A stretch of DNA of 64,000 bases. It comes from Woeseiaceae bacterium (GTDB lineage Bacteria; Pseudomonadota; Gammaproteobacteria; Steroidobacterales; Woeseiaceae). This document shows positions 20,327 through 28,359 of this stretch, piece by piece. Every line of letters starts with the position of its first letter. Position 1 is the stretch's first letter. Made by a program: the position numbers and the translations under genes. Location of the stretch: contig JAJFKU010000072.1 in the NCBI GenBank assembly GCA_021773035.1, forward strand, positions 1 through 64,000. Direction: 5' to 3'. The notes beneath the pieces were generated by a model that searched no databases, was not told the DNA's origin, and was given only the letters and a program-made list of their open reading frames with translations.

Positions 20327-20842
20327 CTAGATATCGCGTCGATACATCTGCTTTTTATACCGCGACAGATCGTCGCTGGAAACACCCGGTAGCCGGGTAT
20401 TCATATCCGTGGCAGGCGGTGGCAGCTCATCACCGTTTTTCAGCGGTAGTTTCGATTGCGGTTCTGTGCCGGCCATAGGGGGCGTGGCCGCGATTTCGGT
20501 TAAACCGACACGGGTCGTCAGCGCGGGTTGTTCTTTGCTGCTTACACTGAATGCCTCACGGATGGCAGCTTCCGCCCGGGGCGCCAGCAGGCTGACAGAA
20601 ACCGTCTCGATCTCAATGTCTCGGGTTGCGCTGATATTGGCACTGACACTTTCCGTAATCACGATTGTCGTTACAAAATTCGCAGCCGGGACGTCGAGGG
20701 TAGCCTCAGCGGTGTAGGGGCATGGGATTTCGTCGGTGACGGTCGCGAGGGCCGGAACGGCCAGAAAGGCAGCCGCGGTGAACAGCGCTGCCCGGGCAAC
20801 GACGGTTCGCGCTTTGTACGGCAATGTGTGCCGGTCTGCCAT
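20327..20842 (-). CDS. Secreted protein of unknown function
   Basis: 171 aa from the ATG at 20842, which has a strong GGAGGGG upstream; the longer frame to 20896 crosses the promoter palindrome. A signal peptide is likely: basic start RHTLPYKARTVVAR, hydrophobic core ALFTAAAFLAVPALA. The mature part is Thr/Ser/Ala-rich and beta-prone (TTIVITESVSANISATRDIEI), then a Pro-rich tail. No family recognised. Confidence 0.68.
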   Translation of the reverse strand: MADRHTLPYKARTVVARAALFTAAAFLAVPALATVTDEIPCPYTAEATLDVPAANFVTTIVITESVSANISATRDIEIETVSVSLLAPRAEAAIREAFSVSSKEQPALTTRVGLTEIAATPPMAGTEPQSKLPLKNGDELPPPATDMNTRLPGVSSDDLSRYKKQMYRRDI

Positions 20843-20854
20843 GGCCCCTCCTGT

Positions 20855-20880
20855 CGGTGTTATAGTCGAGTATAACACCG
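20855..20880. promoter_or_regulatory. 26-bp palindrome with 10-bp arms, candidate operator
   Basis: CGGTGTTATA (20855-20864) and TATAACACCG (20871-20880) are perfect inverted copies around GTCGAG. The site is 13-38 bp upstream of the start of the secreted protein at 20842. On the minus strand it contains TATACT, a plausible -10 box, so a protein bound here could block transcription. A 5'-UTR hairpin is the alternative. No regulator gene is adjacent. Confidence 0.55.
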
Positions 20881-20913
20881 CGAAAAAGACGCGCAAGTTC
20901 GATTAAGTCAAAG

Positions 20914-23061
20914 TCAGGGTCGAATCTGCGCGGTCTGTGCCGGTGTGGAGCGTACCTCCCGCATTGTCGCCATATCCGTTACGATTTTTGCGGCCTGGTC
21001 GAGCTGTACGTCCGGAACGTCCTCTTCGTCGATATCGTCAAGACTCTCTATCGGCTCAAGTTGCAGCGCGGTACGCCGGGCGTTTTCGCGTTGCAGTGCC
21101 GCCTCGAGGTTCGCTTCCCGCTCGGTACGTCGCGTATCGATGTTAAGCGACACGGTCTTCTGGTCTCGTATCTCCTTGCCGGCTTCAATTCGGTCCAGCT
21201 GATAGCGAAAATTCGGGTCGTCTCGTGAGCGTTCGACGTGGTTTGCTGCCAGCAGTTCGATGGTGCTGTCCAACGGTGTGCCGGCCCTGAATCTTGTCGT
21301 CTCGACCGTATCCCAGGGCAGGGCGTTCTTGCGCGCGCTTTCGCCGACAACCTCGACGTCGATGTTCGACGGCAGCGTGATATCCGGATAAACACCACGG
21401 TGCTGGGTACTCTCACCGGTTACACGGTAGTACTTGCCGATGGTCAGCGTCAGCTGCCCGAAACCCTTGTCATCCTCACGCCTGAAATACTGGTCGAGCG
21501 AATACAGGTTCTGCACCGTACCTTTGCCGAAAGTCTGTTGTCCGATAATGATGCCGCGCTCATAGTCCTGAATAGCGCCAGCGAAAATCTCGGAGGCTGA
21601 CGCGCTGAATCTATCGACCAGAACTGCCAGCGGTCCGTTGTAGGCAACGCGTGAAACAGGATCGGGGTCATCCAGACGTTGCGGAGGACTGCGGCTGACG
21701 TCGACCGAGTTTCGTAGCTGCACGATCGGGCCGTTGTCAATGAAAAGGCCGGAGAGTGCTGTTGCTTCGGTCAGATGGCCGCCGCCATTACCACGCATAT
21801 CGACGACCAGGCCATCGATACCCTGTTCCTCGAGTTCTCCTATCAGACGTTTTACGTCCTTGGTCACGCTGGTGTAGTTCGCATCGCCGTTGCTCAACGC
21901 CCGATAGTCGCGATAGAAACCAGGAACCTCGATGACGCCGATTGTCCATTCGCGCCCCTCCCGGGGAATTTTGACGGTGCTGCTTTTTGCAGCCTGTTCC
22001 TCGAGTTTCACTGCTCCTCGAGTCAGAGAGATAACTTCCCGCGGGCTGCCGGGCAGGGAGTTGGCAGGAATGACCTGCAGGCGGACTACCGATTCCTTGG
22101 GGCCGCGAATCAGATCTACAACATCGTCGAGCCGCCAGCCGATAACATCGACAAATTCTCCCTCCTGGCCCTGCGAGACGGCAGTGATCTTGTCGTCACG
22201 CTTTAACGTGCCGTCGAAGTCAGCGGGCCCGCCGCGAATAATGTTGACGATTCGAACGAAATCGTCCTCGGTTTGCAGCGTTGCACCGATACCGACGTAG
22301 GAAAGACTCATCGCGATTCGATACTCGTCGGCATTGCGCGGAGAAAGATAGCTGGAGTGAGGATCGACCGCATGCACGACCATATTCATGAAGCGTTCGA
22401 AAACGTCGTCACTGTTTACCTGGTCGAGGCGCTTGATAAACCCGGTGTAACGCTTCGTCAAGACGTCGTGAATTTTCTCCCATGGCTCGTCTTCGAGCGC
22501 CATCGATAGCGCGTCGTTAACAACACGGGCACGCCATATCTTGTCCAGCGTCTCGGCGTCCGCGGCCCACGGTTCTTCGGTGCGATCAAACTGATAGTTG
22601 GTGTCCGACGTGTAATCAGGTTCGACTTCGAGCATCGCCAGGGCGAAGTTCAAGCGCTCGCGGACGCGGGTCTGGTAGACCTCAAACATCTCGTAGACGG
22701 GGTCGAGCGGTTTGCTTTTGATCATGTCATCGAGCTGATAGCGATAGCGCTCAAAGTACTCGATATCGCTAGCCAGTAAATACATACGGTTGCGGTCAAG
22801 GTTCTCCACGTAGAAATCGAGAACCCGCGACGATAACTCGTCGTCCACGGCGACCTGGTTGTAGTGCGATTTCCGAATGAACTGCGCGACCAGTTCACCG
22901 ATGCTCTCGTGCCGTTGATCGGGGAAGAGAACGCCGTATTCTTCGATAGTCGAGGAGGCACTGTCAGTATTGCTCAAAGCGGGCAGGGATAGCAGTGCCA
23001 GCAGCGCAATGGCCAGTCCGCGGGTTCGGCGTCGTTCAAAAATCGTCAAAGTTGTCTCCAT
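20914..23061 (-). CDS. prc: Tail-specific periplasmic protease Prc (C-terminal processing peptidase)
   Basis: 715 aa, family length 650-720. N-terminal signal sequence with a basic start (FERRRTRG) and hydrophobic LAIALLALLSLPALS. A long helical N-terminal region contains MYLLASDIEYFERYR. The PDZ domain is at about 240-330 (YVGIGATLQ, GPADFDGTLKRDDKI). The S41 protease domain carries the catalytic Ser in DRFSASASEIFAGA and the Lys in GQQTFGKGTVQ. It degrades proteins with apolar C-termini, such as tmRNA-tagged exported proteins, and trims PBP3 or hydrolase regulators. Single gene by position. Confidence 0.95.
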   Translation of the reverse strand: METTLTIFERRRTRGLAIALLALLSLPALSNTDSASSTIEEYGVLFPDQRHESIGELVAQFIRKSHYNQVAVDDELSSRVLDFYVENLDRNRMYLLASDIEYFERYRYQLDDMIKSKPLDPVYEMFEVYQTRVRERLNFALAMLEVEPDYTSDTNYQFDRTEEPWAADAETLDKIWRARVVNDALSMALEDEPWEKIHDVLTKRYTGFIKRLDQVNSDDVFERFMNMVVHAVDPHSSYLSPRNADEYRIAMSLSYVGIGATLQTEDDFVRIVNIIRGGPADFDGTLKRDDKITAVSQGQEGEFVDVIGWRLDDVVDLIRGPKESVVRLQVIPANSLPGSPREVISLTRGAVKLEEQAAKSSTVKIPREGREWTIGVIEVPGFYRDYRALSNGDANYTSVTKDVKRLIGELEEQGIDGLVVDMRGNGGGHLTEATALSGLFIDNGPIVQLRNSVDVSRSPPQRLDDPDPVSRVAYNGPLAVLVDRFSASASEIFAGAIQDYERGIIIGQQTFGKGTVQNLYSLDQYFRREDDKGFGQLTLTIGKYYRVTGESTQHRGVYPDITLPSNIDVEVVGESARKNALPWDTVETTRFRAGTPLDSTIELLAANHVERSRDDPNFRYQLDRIEAGKEIRDQKTVSLNIDTRRTEREANLEAALQRENARRTALQLEPIESLDDIDEEDVPDVQLDQAAKIVTDMATMREVRSTPAQTAQIRP

Positions 23062-23158
23062 GCGTCCATGCGACTGTTTTGCAATCGCTACAATTCGGCT
23101 AGGCTAGATGGCTCAGGCCCTGCGATCAAGGGCGTATTCGCCATATTTCACTCATCAC

Positions 23159-23176
23159 ACGGTCTAATTAGACCGT
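23159..23176. promoter_or_regulatory. 18-bp perfect palindrome, candidate operator
   Basis: ACGGTCTAATTAGACCGT is a perfect inverted repeat without spacer. It ends 15 bp before the start of the small membrane gene at 23192, and prc diverges 98 bp on the other side. The length and symmetry fit binding of a dimeric regulator, but no family can be named. Confidence 0.55.
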
Positions 23177-23191
23177 ATTGGAAAATTTTCG

Positions 23192-23479
23192 ATGCAACCG
23201 TTGGCCGTCGTCACCCTGATTATCCTCGGAAGTTCGTTCGCTATCATGGTCAGCCTTGCTGCCGTAATCATTATCGTATTGATCCTCGGCGATGAGTACC
23301 CACGGCTGCAACACGAGTTCGGCCAGCTGCTCAGCTATTTCGGCATCTTTGTTGCTATGACCGCAATATCGGCGGCGAGTTTCTACGGTCTTTGGAAAAA
23401 GCACGCGGCGCGCTACTGGGGGCAAGCGGCCATGTGGAGCGGGTTGCTGGCTATTGGCTGGTCTTTCTGGCCGGATTAA
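23192..23479 (+). CDS. Small three-helix inner-membrane protein, unknown function
   Basis: 95 aa. Three hydrophobic segments at about 3-32, 46-66 and 78-93. The sequence WKKHAARYWGQAAMWSG lies between the last two. No family recognised. It stops at 23479 and overlaps the convergent DUF1232 gene by 4 bp. It follows the 18-bp palindrome. Likely real because of its clean start and membrane pattern. Confidence 0.6.
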   Translation: MQPLAVVTLIILGSSFAIMVSLAAVIIIVLILGDEYPRLQHEFGQLLSYFGIFVAMTAISAASFYGLWKKHAARYWGQAAMWSGLLAIGWSFWPD

Positions 23480-24018
23480 CGGAAAAGCGGCGTTTTCGTG
23501 GCCCGTTTGCGCCGCCGCCGCATGCGGTTTTGCAGCTCGCCGCGGCGCTCCTCAAGCCAACCGTCGCGACTCACCGTGGCGCTCAAACCCCGCTCTTCGA
23601 CCAGCCGTTCACGATAGTCACAGAAGTCCCGATAGGCTTCAATTTCGTGTTTCAGCTCCCTGACAACGAGCTCGATCATAATCGCGTCGTCTAGAAAACC
23701 AAGCCCCGGTATGTGATCCGGAATAAGGTCTTCGGGCTCGGCAAAATAGGCCAGCGCGTTAAGGACTCGAGTCGCTTCACGATGCGGCAGCCGCCATTCG
23801 ATGTCGGACAACATCCGGATCATCATTTTGAGGTTGCGCAACCGGTTGAGGACAAAACCGGGCGCGGTGGATTCCTCGACCTGCGACATTAGTTCCTCTG
23901 CCGCCGCAACTATATCTTCGGGCGGTAATCGCGACGCTACCTGCCTGGCTTCCTGCATGATCAATCGGAAGTGCTTCAGGTCGTTTTCGTCGAGCTCGAA
24001 TGAGATTCGCAGTGACAA
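23476..24018 (-). CDS. DUF1232-like (YkvA-type) protein
   Basis: 180 aa. ALAYFAEPEDLIPDHIPGLG followed by FLDDAIMIELVVREL is the YkvA/DUF1232 signature (D-x-I-P-D, then G-x-x-D-D). The N-terminal half is helical and the C-terminus very basic (RMRRRRKRATK). Function unknown. The 24088 gene precedes it on the same strand with a 69-bp gap. Confidence 0.78.
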   Translation of the reverse strand: MSLRISFELDENDLKHFRLIMQEARQVASRLPPEDIVAAAEELMSQVEESTAPGFVLNRLRNLKMMIRMLSDIEWRLPHREATRVLNALAYFAEPEDLIPDHIPGLGFLDDAIMIELVVRELKHEIEAYRDFCDYRERLVEERGLSATVSRDGWLEERRGELQNRMRRRRKRATKTPLFR

Positions 24019-24087
24019 GGCTAACTCCGCCAGGCAGGGCAGCGCAGGTTATCACGAAGGATTTGGCGAAGGAATTAACGCGCGGGT

Positions 24088-24447
24088 TTACTTGCGATGA
24101 AAGCGGTTGTTCCAGTTTTTTGAGCGATCGAAACTTCCCGTATTGTAGGGATCGATGCCGGGTTCCTCGCCGGAGTCTACGATCGAATCGTCAAGAATTT
24201 TCAGGGTCTCGTGTGTCCCGGTGTCCTCGCGGAGGTACTTGTTGCGAATCAACACGTTTTCCCCCGGGCCGGTGTTCTCAATGGCTGGCTTCGAAGGCTG
24301 TTGCGTCACAGTAGATCTCGCCGCCGGCTTGGCCGGACTCGGTTTGGGCCGCGCGATCGTGTGCGCAGCGGTTCTATGGGATTCACTCTCAGGGAGTTCA
24401 TCCTCGTAAAAACGCGTTTTCAACCAGTTTTTTGTCTTCTCAAACAT
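24088..24447 (-). CDS. Hypothetical soluble protein
   Basis: 119 aa, no recognised family. N-terminal MFEKTKNWLKTRFYEDELPE, then a Pro/Ala/Lys-rich flexible stretch (about 30-58), and a C-terminus with NKYLREDTGTHETLKILDD and FDRSKNWNNRFHRK. No signal peptide. A near-consensus CRP-type site lies 73-94 bp upstream of its start. Confidence 0.55.
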   Translation of the reverse strand: MFEKTKNWLKTRFYEDELPESESHRTAAHTIARPKPSPAKPAARSTVTQQPSKPAIENTGPGENVLIRNKYLREDTGTHETLKILDDSIVDSGEEPGIDPYNTGSFDRSKNWNNRFHRK

Positions 24448-24519
24448 CCGCAGTGTCGCAATCCAACGTCAGCCGTTATTCTACAAAGTGACGAGGGGGT
24501 AAATGGAAGCAGTTTCCAG

Positions 24520-24541
24520 AAGTGTGATTCAGGTCACATTT
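24520..24541. promoter_or_regulatory. CRP/Vfr-type binding site, near consensus
   Basis: TGTGA-TTCAGG-TCACA at 24523-24538, with outer A and TTT bases that also match the 22-bp E. coli CRP consensus. It is in the 115-bp gap between the gene ending at 24563 and the gene starting at 24447, both on the minus strand. By position it would regulate the latter, centred near -84 from the start codon. Whether the organism has CRP or Vfr is not visible in this window. Confidence 0.6.
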
Positions 24542-24562
24542 CTTTATATCGCTTGCAACACC

Positions 24563-24868
24563 TTATGAGGACTGTGTCGCCCGACCTGCCACTTTCCAGC
24601 CAAGTATTGCCAGCCTCAGGACCTGCCAGCCCAGATACGGCGACAGTACCAGGAACCAGGCAACGATATCCCCGTGGCGAATTTTTGCGCTCAACGTTGC
24701 GTAGAAATCGCCGTAGCCGACACCGCCATAGGTGCCGAAAACAGCATCTCCTACCTGATAGATGATAATCGGCATGATGGCCAAGCCGAAAAACAGGAAG
24801 CCGGTGAGCAATGCTGTTTCCCGAGCGGCCGCTTGTCGGAATCCAGGCGCTCTTGGTGGTTTGTTCAT
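24563..24868 (-). CDS. Small inner-membrane protein, two helices, unknown function
   Basis: 101 aa. Hydrophobic segments at about 20-42 and 66-90, and the loop motif FGTYGGVGYGDFYATL between them. The second helix contains WFLVLSPYLGWQVLRL. No family recognised. It follows the next small membrane gene (24933-25232) by 64 bp on the same strand. Confidence 0.6.
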   Translation of the reverse strand: MNKPPRAPGFRQAAARETALLTGFLFFGLAIMPIIIYQVGDAVFGTYGGVGYGDFYATLSAKIRHGDIVAWFLVLSPYLGWQVLRLAILGWKVAGRATQSS

Positions 24869-24932
24869 TGAGGATTATCTGCTGCAATAACGGCGAGAGA
24901 GTACGCTATCCTTGCTTACCTCAGGATAGACG

Positions 24933-25232
24933 TCAAGATTGCTCTGTATTCTCCAAGTCTGCAGGTCGCTTGTTACGGCGGCGATAAACGCTGATGCTCA
25001 GGTGCAGGCATGCCGCAGAAAACAGCAAATAATGGGGCAATACCCAGAACCATTCGTTTATATAGACGGTAGCAAAAAAGGCGGCGATGCCAGAGAGCAG
25101 ATAGAAACAGGGCAGCGCATTATATAGCAGCTTCGGTAGCCAGATTTTTCGTCTGGCGAGACTGCCGTTCCTGCGGGCGACCTGCTGAGTTTCCGATAGT
25201 GACTCTGTTTTCGGTGCAGCGGTACCAATCAT
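24933..25232 (-). CDS. Small inner-membrane protein, two helices, unknown function
   Basis: 99 aa. The polar N-terminus (about 1-30) precedes two hydrophobic segments (YNALPCFYLLSGIAAFFATV; VLPHYLLFSAACLHLSISV). The basic YRRRNKRP after the second helix points to the cytosol. No family recognised. It lies 91 bp after the FHA gene on the same strand. Confidence 0.55.
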   Translation of the reverse strand: MIGTAAPKTESLSETQQVARRNGSLARRKIWLPKLLYNALPCFYLLSGIAAFFATVYINEWFWVLPHYLLFSAACLHLSISVYRRRNKRPADLENTEQS

Positions 25233-25323
25233 TGGCGGGGTTCACAGTCCATTGCGATTACCCGAACCATATACGATGCCGGGCCTGGAGACCGTGAATG
25301 CTCTCACATTTTCGTACAGCCGC

Positions 25324-26784
25324 TCAGGTATCGCGTTTCCTGCGCTGTTCATAGCGAAAACTGGCATTGCCGATCATTACGATGTCGCCGTGCGCCAGTG
25401 CGTGCTCTTCCACTTTCTCCGAGTTCACGACGACGCCGTTCTTGCTGCCCCAGTCAATGATCCTCGTGGTATCTCCATCCGTCTCAATGACGGCATGACG
25501 GCGGCTCACGTAGGCCGCTTTGAGCTGAATATCGTTGTCGTTGGTCCGGCCGATAGTCAGGCGATCCTTGAACAGCGGAAAGCGCAGAATCTGATCGTCG
25601 ACGGTGCCCATCAGTACCCGGCTGACCCGCTCGGTGCTCGGTGCGCGCTCAAGTTCGCCATTCTTGAAGCTCCGTTCGGACATTCGCTCGTCGATATCCT
25701 GAATAACGTTCTCGATTTCACTGATCGACTCTATCTGCTCGGTCTTTTTCGCCAGTTCGGCCAGCAAGGCTGTTATCGCTTCACTCTTGGTGGTGAGTTT
25801 GTGTTCGTACTCGGCGTTGCTGCGTGAGAGTGTCTTGATTTCTTTTTGCATCTCCGCAATACGTTCAGCGGAACTGCTCTCGGTATCGGCGAGTGTTTGC
25901 TGCAGACCGTCCTTAACACTTCGCGCTTCCATAAGATCGGACGCGAGCTGGCTTTTCAGCTCCTCGGATTCGACAACGGTATCCTGCGCTGCGCCGAGTT
26001 CGAAGCGCAGTGTCCGAATCTCCTCTTCGTGCTGCTGCTCGACGCTATCGAGCTTTAACTGCATCTCCTCGGTATTCGCACTCATCTCCGTCAAATCACT
26101 TGTGAGTTGCCGGTTCTCGTCTGTGATCTGCGCCAACGAGGCCGATACGGTATCGAACTCACGACTCGCTGCTGCTTCGGCTTCGATGAAATCCTGCAGT
26201 TGTCTGCGAATCGAGTCCGCGTATTCTTCGGACCGATCGAGCCGCAATCGCAGCTCGTTCGTATCGAATTGGCTTTCCGATACGGTGAGTGCTGCCTCCA
26301 GCCGTTCCGATTCACGATGCAGGTCGCCCAACGACCTGCTCGCGTCATCGAATTGTGTCGATAGCGCACGGTAGTCCTCGTCGCGCTGGCGTATCTCCGA
26401 CTTCAGCGTTTTGATTTTACGGTCGCGTTTTGCGATGAGTGCATCTTTCCTCGCAACGTTGTCACGTTGCGTCGACAGATCGGTACTTAGCTGTTCGGTC
26501 TGCGACTCGCGGGCACCGATTTCCGCTTCGAGCCCAACCCATCTGGCGTGAAGTTGCTGAATGTCATACTGAAGCCGGCTGATAGTTTTTTTGCGCGACT
26601 TGAGGTCGGACTCCAGTTCAGAAACCGAAGCGCTTTTTGTATCCTGCGTCGTGTCGTCGTCGTTGCGGTCGAACGTCTTCGCATCAGCTTCGGCGCTTGC
26701 CAGCCGGAAGCTGGGCAGTTCGAGTTCAACGGTTGGATCATCGTCGTCGACTAACTCATTGATATTGTTGTTTTCATTAGCCAT
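25324..26784 (-). CDS. FHA-domain protein with a long coiled coil
   Basis: 486 aa. The acidic N-terminus (DDDDPTVELELPS) is followed by about 300 residues of Glu/Asp/Ser/Leu-rich coiled coil (about 55-365). A C-terminal FHA domain lies at about 390-480, with the conserved GRTNDNDIQL, SRRHAVIE and SKNGVVVN motifs, which bind phosphothreonine. No membrane helix or signal peptide; cytoplasmic. The N-terminal Thr sits in an acidic context that an FHA domain could bind after phosphorylation (inference). The upstream gene is a Ycf46-like AAA ATPase, 76 bp away, same strand. Confidence 0.85.
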   Translation of the reverse strand: MANENNNINELVDDDDPTVELELPSFRLASAEADAKTFDRNDDDTTQDTKSASVSELESDLKSRKKTISRLQYDIQQLHARWVGLEAEIGARESQTEQLSTDLSTQRDNVARKDALIAKRDRKIKTLKSEIRQRDEDYRALSTQFDDASRSLGDLHRESERLEAALTVSESQFDTNELRLRLDRSEEYADSIRRQLQDFIEAEAAASREFDTVSASLAQITDENRQLTSDLTEMSANTEEMQLKLDSVEQQHEEEIRTLRFELGAAQDTVVESEELKSQLASDLMEARSVKDGLQQTLADTESSSAERIAEMQKEIKTLSRSNAEYEHKLTTKSEAITALLAELAKKTEQIESISEIENVIQDIDERMSERSFKNGELERAPSTERVSRVLMGTVDDQILRFPLFKDRLTIGRTNDNDIQLKAAYVSRRHAVIETDGDTTRIIDWGSKNGVVVNSEKVEEHALAHGDIVMIGNASFRYEQRRKRDT

Positions 26785-26860
26785 AGAAGTAGTCTAGCAC
26801 GGCAGCATGGCGCTGCCACCGTGACGCCGGCTTTTTCTCCCGAATTACGTCAAATCAGGG

Positions 26861-28351
26861 TCAGTCGCAGGAAACGGTGCGGCCTTTCGCCCAGTGGCGC
26901 ATGGCGGAGATTTTTTCATCCATGACCACGGCAAGCGGCTTGGTCTGCGCGACTTCGGTTTCGATATGCTTCGTTGACAGTGGTTGTTTTTTGGCATGTG
27001 CGGTGTACAGGGCTGCCACTACGGCTTGTTCGATCTCAGCACCCGAGAAACCCTGCATCGCGCTGGCCAGCGATTCGATATCGAAGTTACCCAGTGCCTG
27101 ATCGCGACGAGTTAAGTGGATTGCCAGAATTGTCGCGCGAATCTTGGCGTTCGGCAGATCGACGAAGAATATTTCATCAAAACGGCCCTTGCGAACCAGT
27201 TCAGGTGGCAAGGTGCTGATGTCATTGGCGGTTGCGACGACGAATACATGGCTTTGTTTCTCGGCCATCCAGGTCAGGAATGTTCCAAGTACACGCTGCG
27301 TCGTTCCGGTTTCGCCCCCGCGTCCGGCGATTCCTTTTTCGATCTCATCGATCCACAATACGCATGGCGCCATAACGTCGGCTGTCTTCAATGACTCACG
27401 GAGTTTACGCTCGGTTTCGCCATGGTATTTATCGTAGATGGCGCCGAAATCAAGTCGCAGCAGGGGCACACCAAATGCCGCCGCAGAGGCTTTCGCAGCC
27501 AGGCTTTTGCCGCAACCCTGGATACCCAGCAACAAAATGCCTTTGGGCGCATCGAGGTGCGCTGCATCCTCGTCGCGTCTGAAAGCGGGGCGTCGCTGGG
27601 ATAACCAGGTCTTGAGTCTTGTCAGTCCGCCGACATCGCCGAAACTGGCTGTTTCATACTCGAACTGCAGCGCGCCGCCGCGATTCAGGAGTTCATACTT
27701 GGCCTGCATGACCTGCGGAAGATCGCTTTTCGTTAATGCCCCGTCGATACAAACGGCATTTCGGGCCAGCCGGTCGGTGTCGGCGTAGCTCAGGCCGGCA
27801 AGGTTTTGTATCAGCAGGTCATGTGCTTTCGGGTCGATCTGTACTTTTCCGCCCGGGTTTTCATTACGGTACTCATCGATAGCTTTCTGCACGATGCGGT
27901 GTCGTTCCTGTTCGCTGGGCAGCGCCATATCGAAGCGCGCGCAGAATCCCTCGAGTTCCTCCGGTACGGTTACTTTGTGGCTGATCAAAACGATCTGCCG
28001 CTCGATATCGTGAAACTGGATGCAAATATCCTTGAGCAGCCGGACATGAACCGGGTCGTCGAGAAACGGATGGAAGTCCAGCAATACATAGAAGCCGGGT
28101 TTCTGTACCGCGCGTATGTGTTTAAGAACGTCGGTGGGCTCGGAATTCAGTGCCTGTGGCTCCAACGAGATGTCCACGCGTTGCAGACCATCGGTTATGG
28201 TCCAGCGAAACAGCGGCAGGTAACTGGTCGCCGCCCGGCGCATGACTATCGATTGCAGCAGTTCGAGCATTCTTGCTTCGTCCTGAGATTCGATAAGCAC
28301 AATCGGTGTTCGAGATCGAAGTATGAGTTCGAGGTCGTGGTTTCCGTCCAT
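26861..28351 (-). CDS. AAA ATPase (Ycf46-like)
   Basis: 496 aa. A degenerate N-terminal P-loop-type domain ([19 protein letters not shown]) precedes a full AAA domain at about 250-400. Walker A is [13 protein letters not shown], Walker [11 protein letters not shown], sensor 1 [10 protein letters not shown] and the Arg-finger region [17 protein letters not shown]. This architecture matches the uncharacterised Ycf46 AAA family. It is cytoplasmic, and its substrate is unknown. The start lies 8 bp after the stop of the peptidase-like lipoprotein, so the two are likely one operon. Confidence 0.88.
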   Translation of the reverse strand: MDGNHDLELILRSRTPIVLIESQDEARMLELLQSIVMRRAATSYLPLFRWTITDGLQRVDISLEPQALNSEPTDVLKHIRAVQKPGFYVLLDFHPFLDDPVHVRLLKDICIQFHDIERQIVLISHKVTVPEELEGFCARFDMALPSEQERHRIVQKAIDEYRNENPGGKVQIDPKAHDLLIQNLAGLSYADTDRLARNAVCIDGALTKSDLPQVMQAKYELLNRGGALQFEYETASFGDVGGLTRLKTWLSQRRPAFRRDEDAAHLDAPKGILLLGIQGCGKSLAAKASAAAFGVPLLRLDFGAIYDKYHGETERKLRESLKTADVMAPCVLWIDEIEKGIAGRGGETGTTQRVLGTFLTWMAEKQSHVFVVATANDISTLPPELVRKGRFDEIFFVDLPNAKIRATILAIHLTRRDQALGNFDIESLASAMQGFSGAEIEQAVVAALYTAHAKKQPLSTKHIETEVAQTKPLAVVMDEKISAMRHWAKGRTVSCD

Positions 28352-28359
28352 GGTTTACC

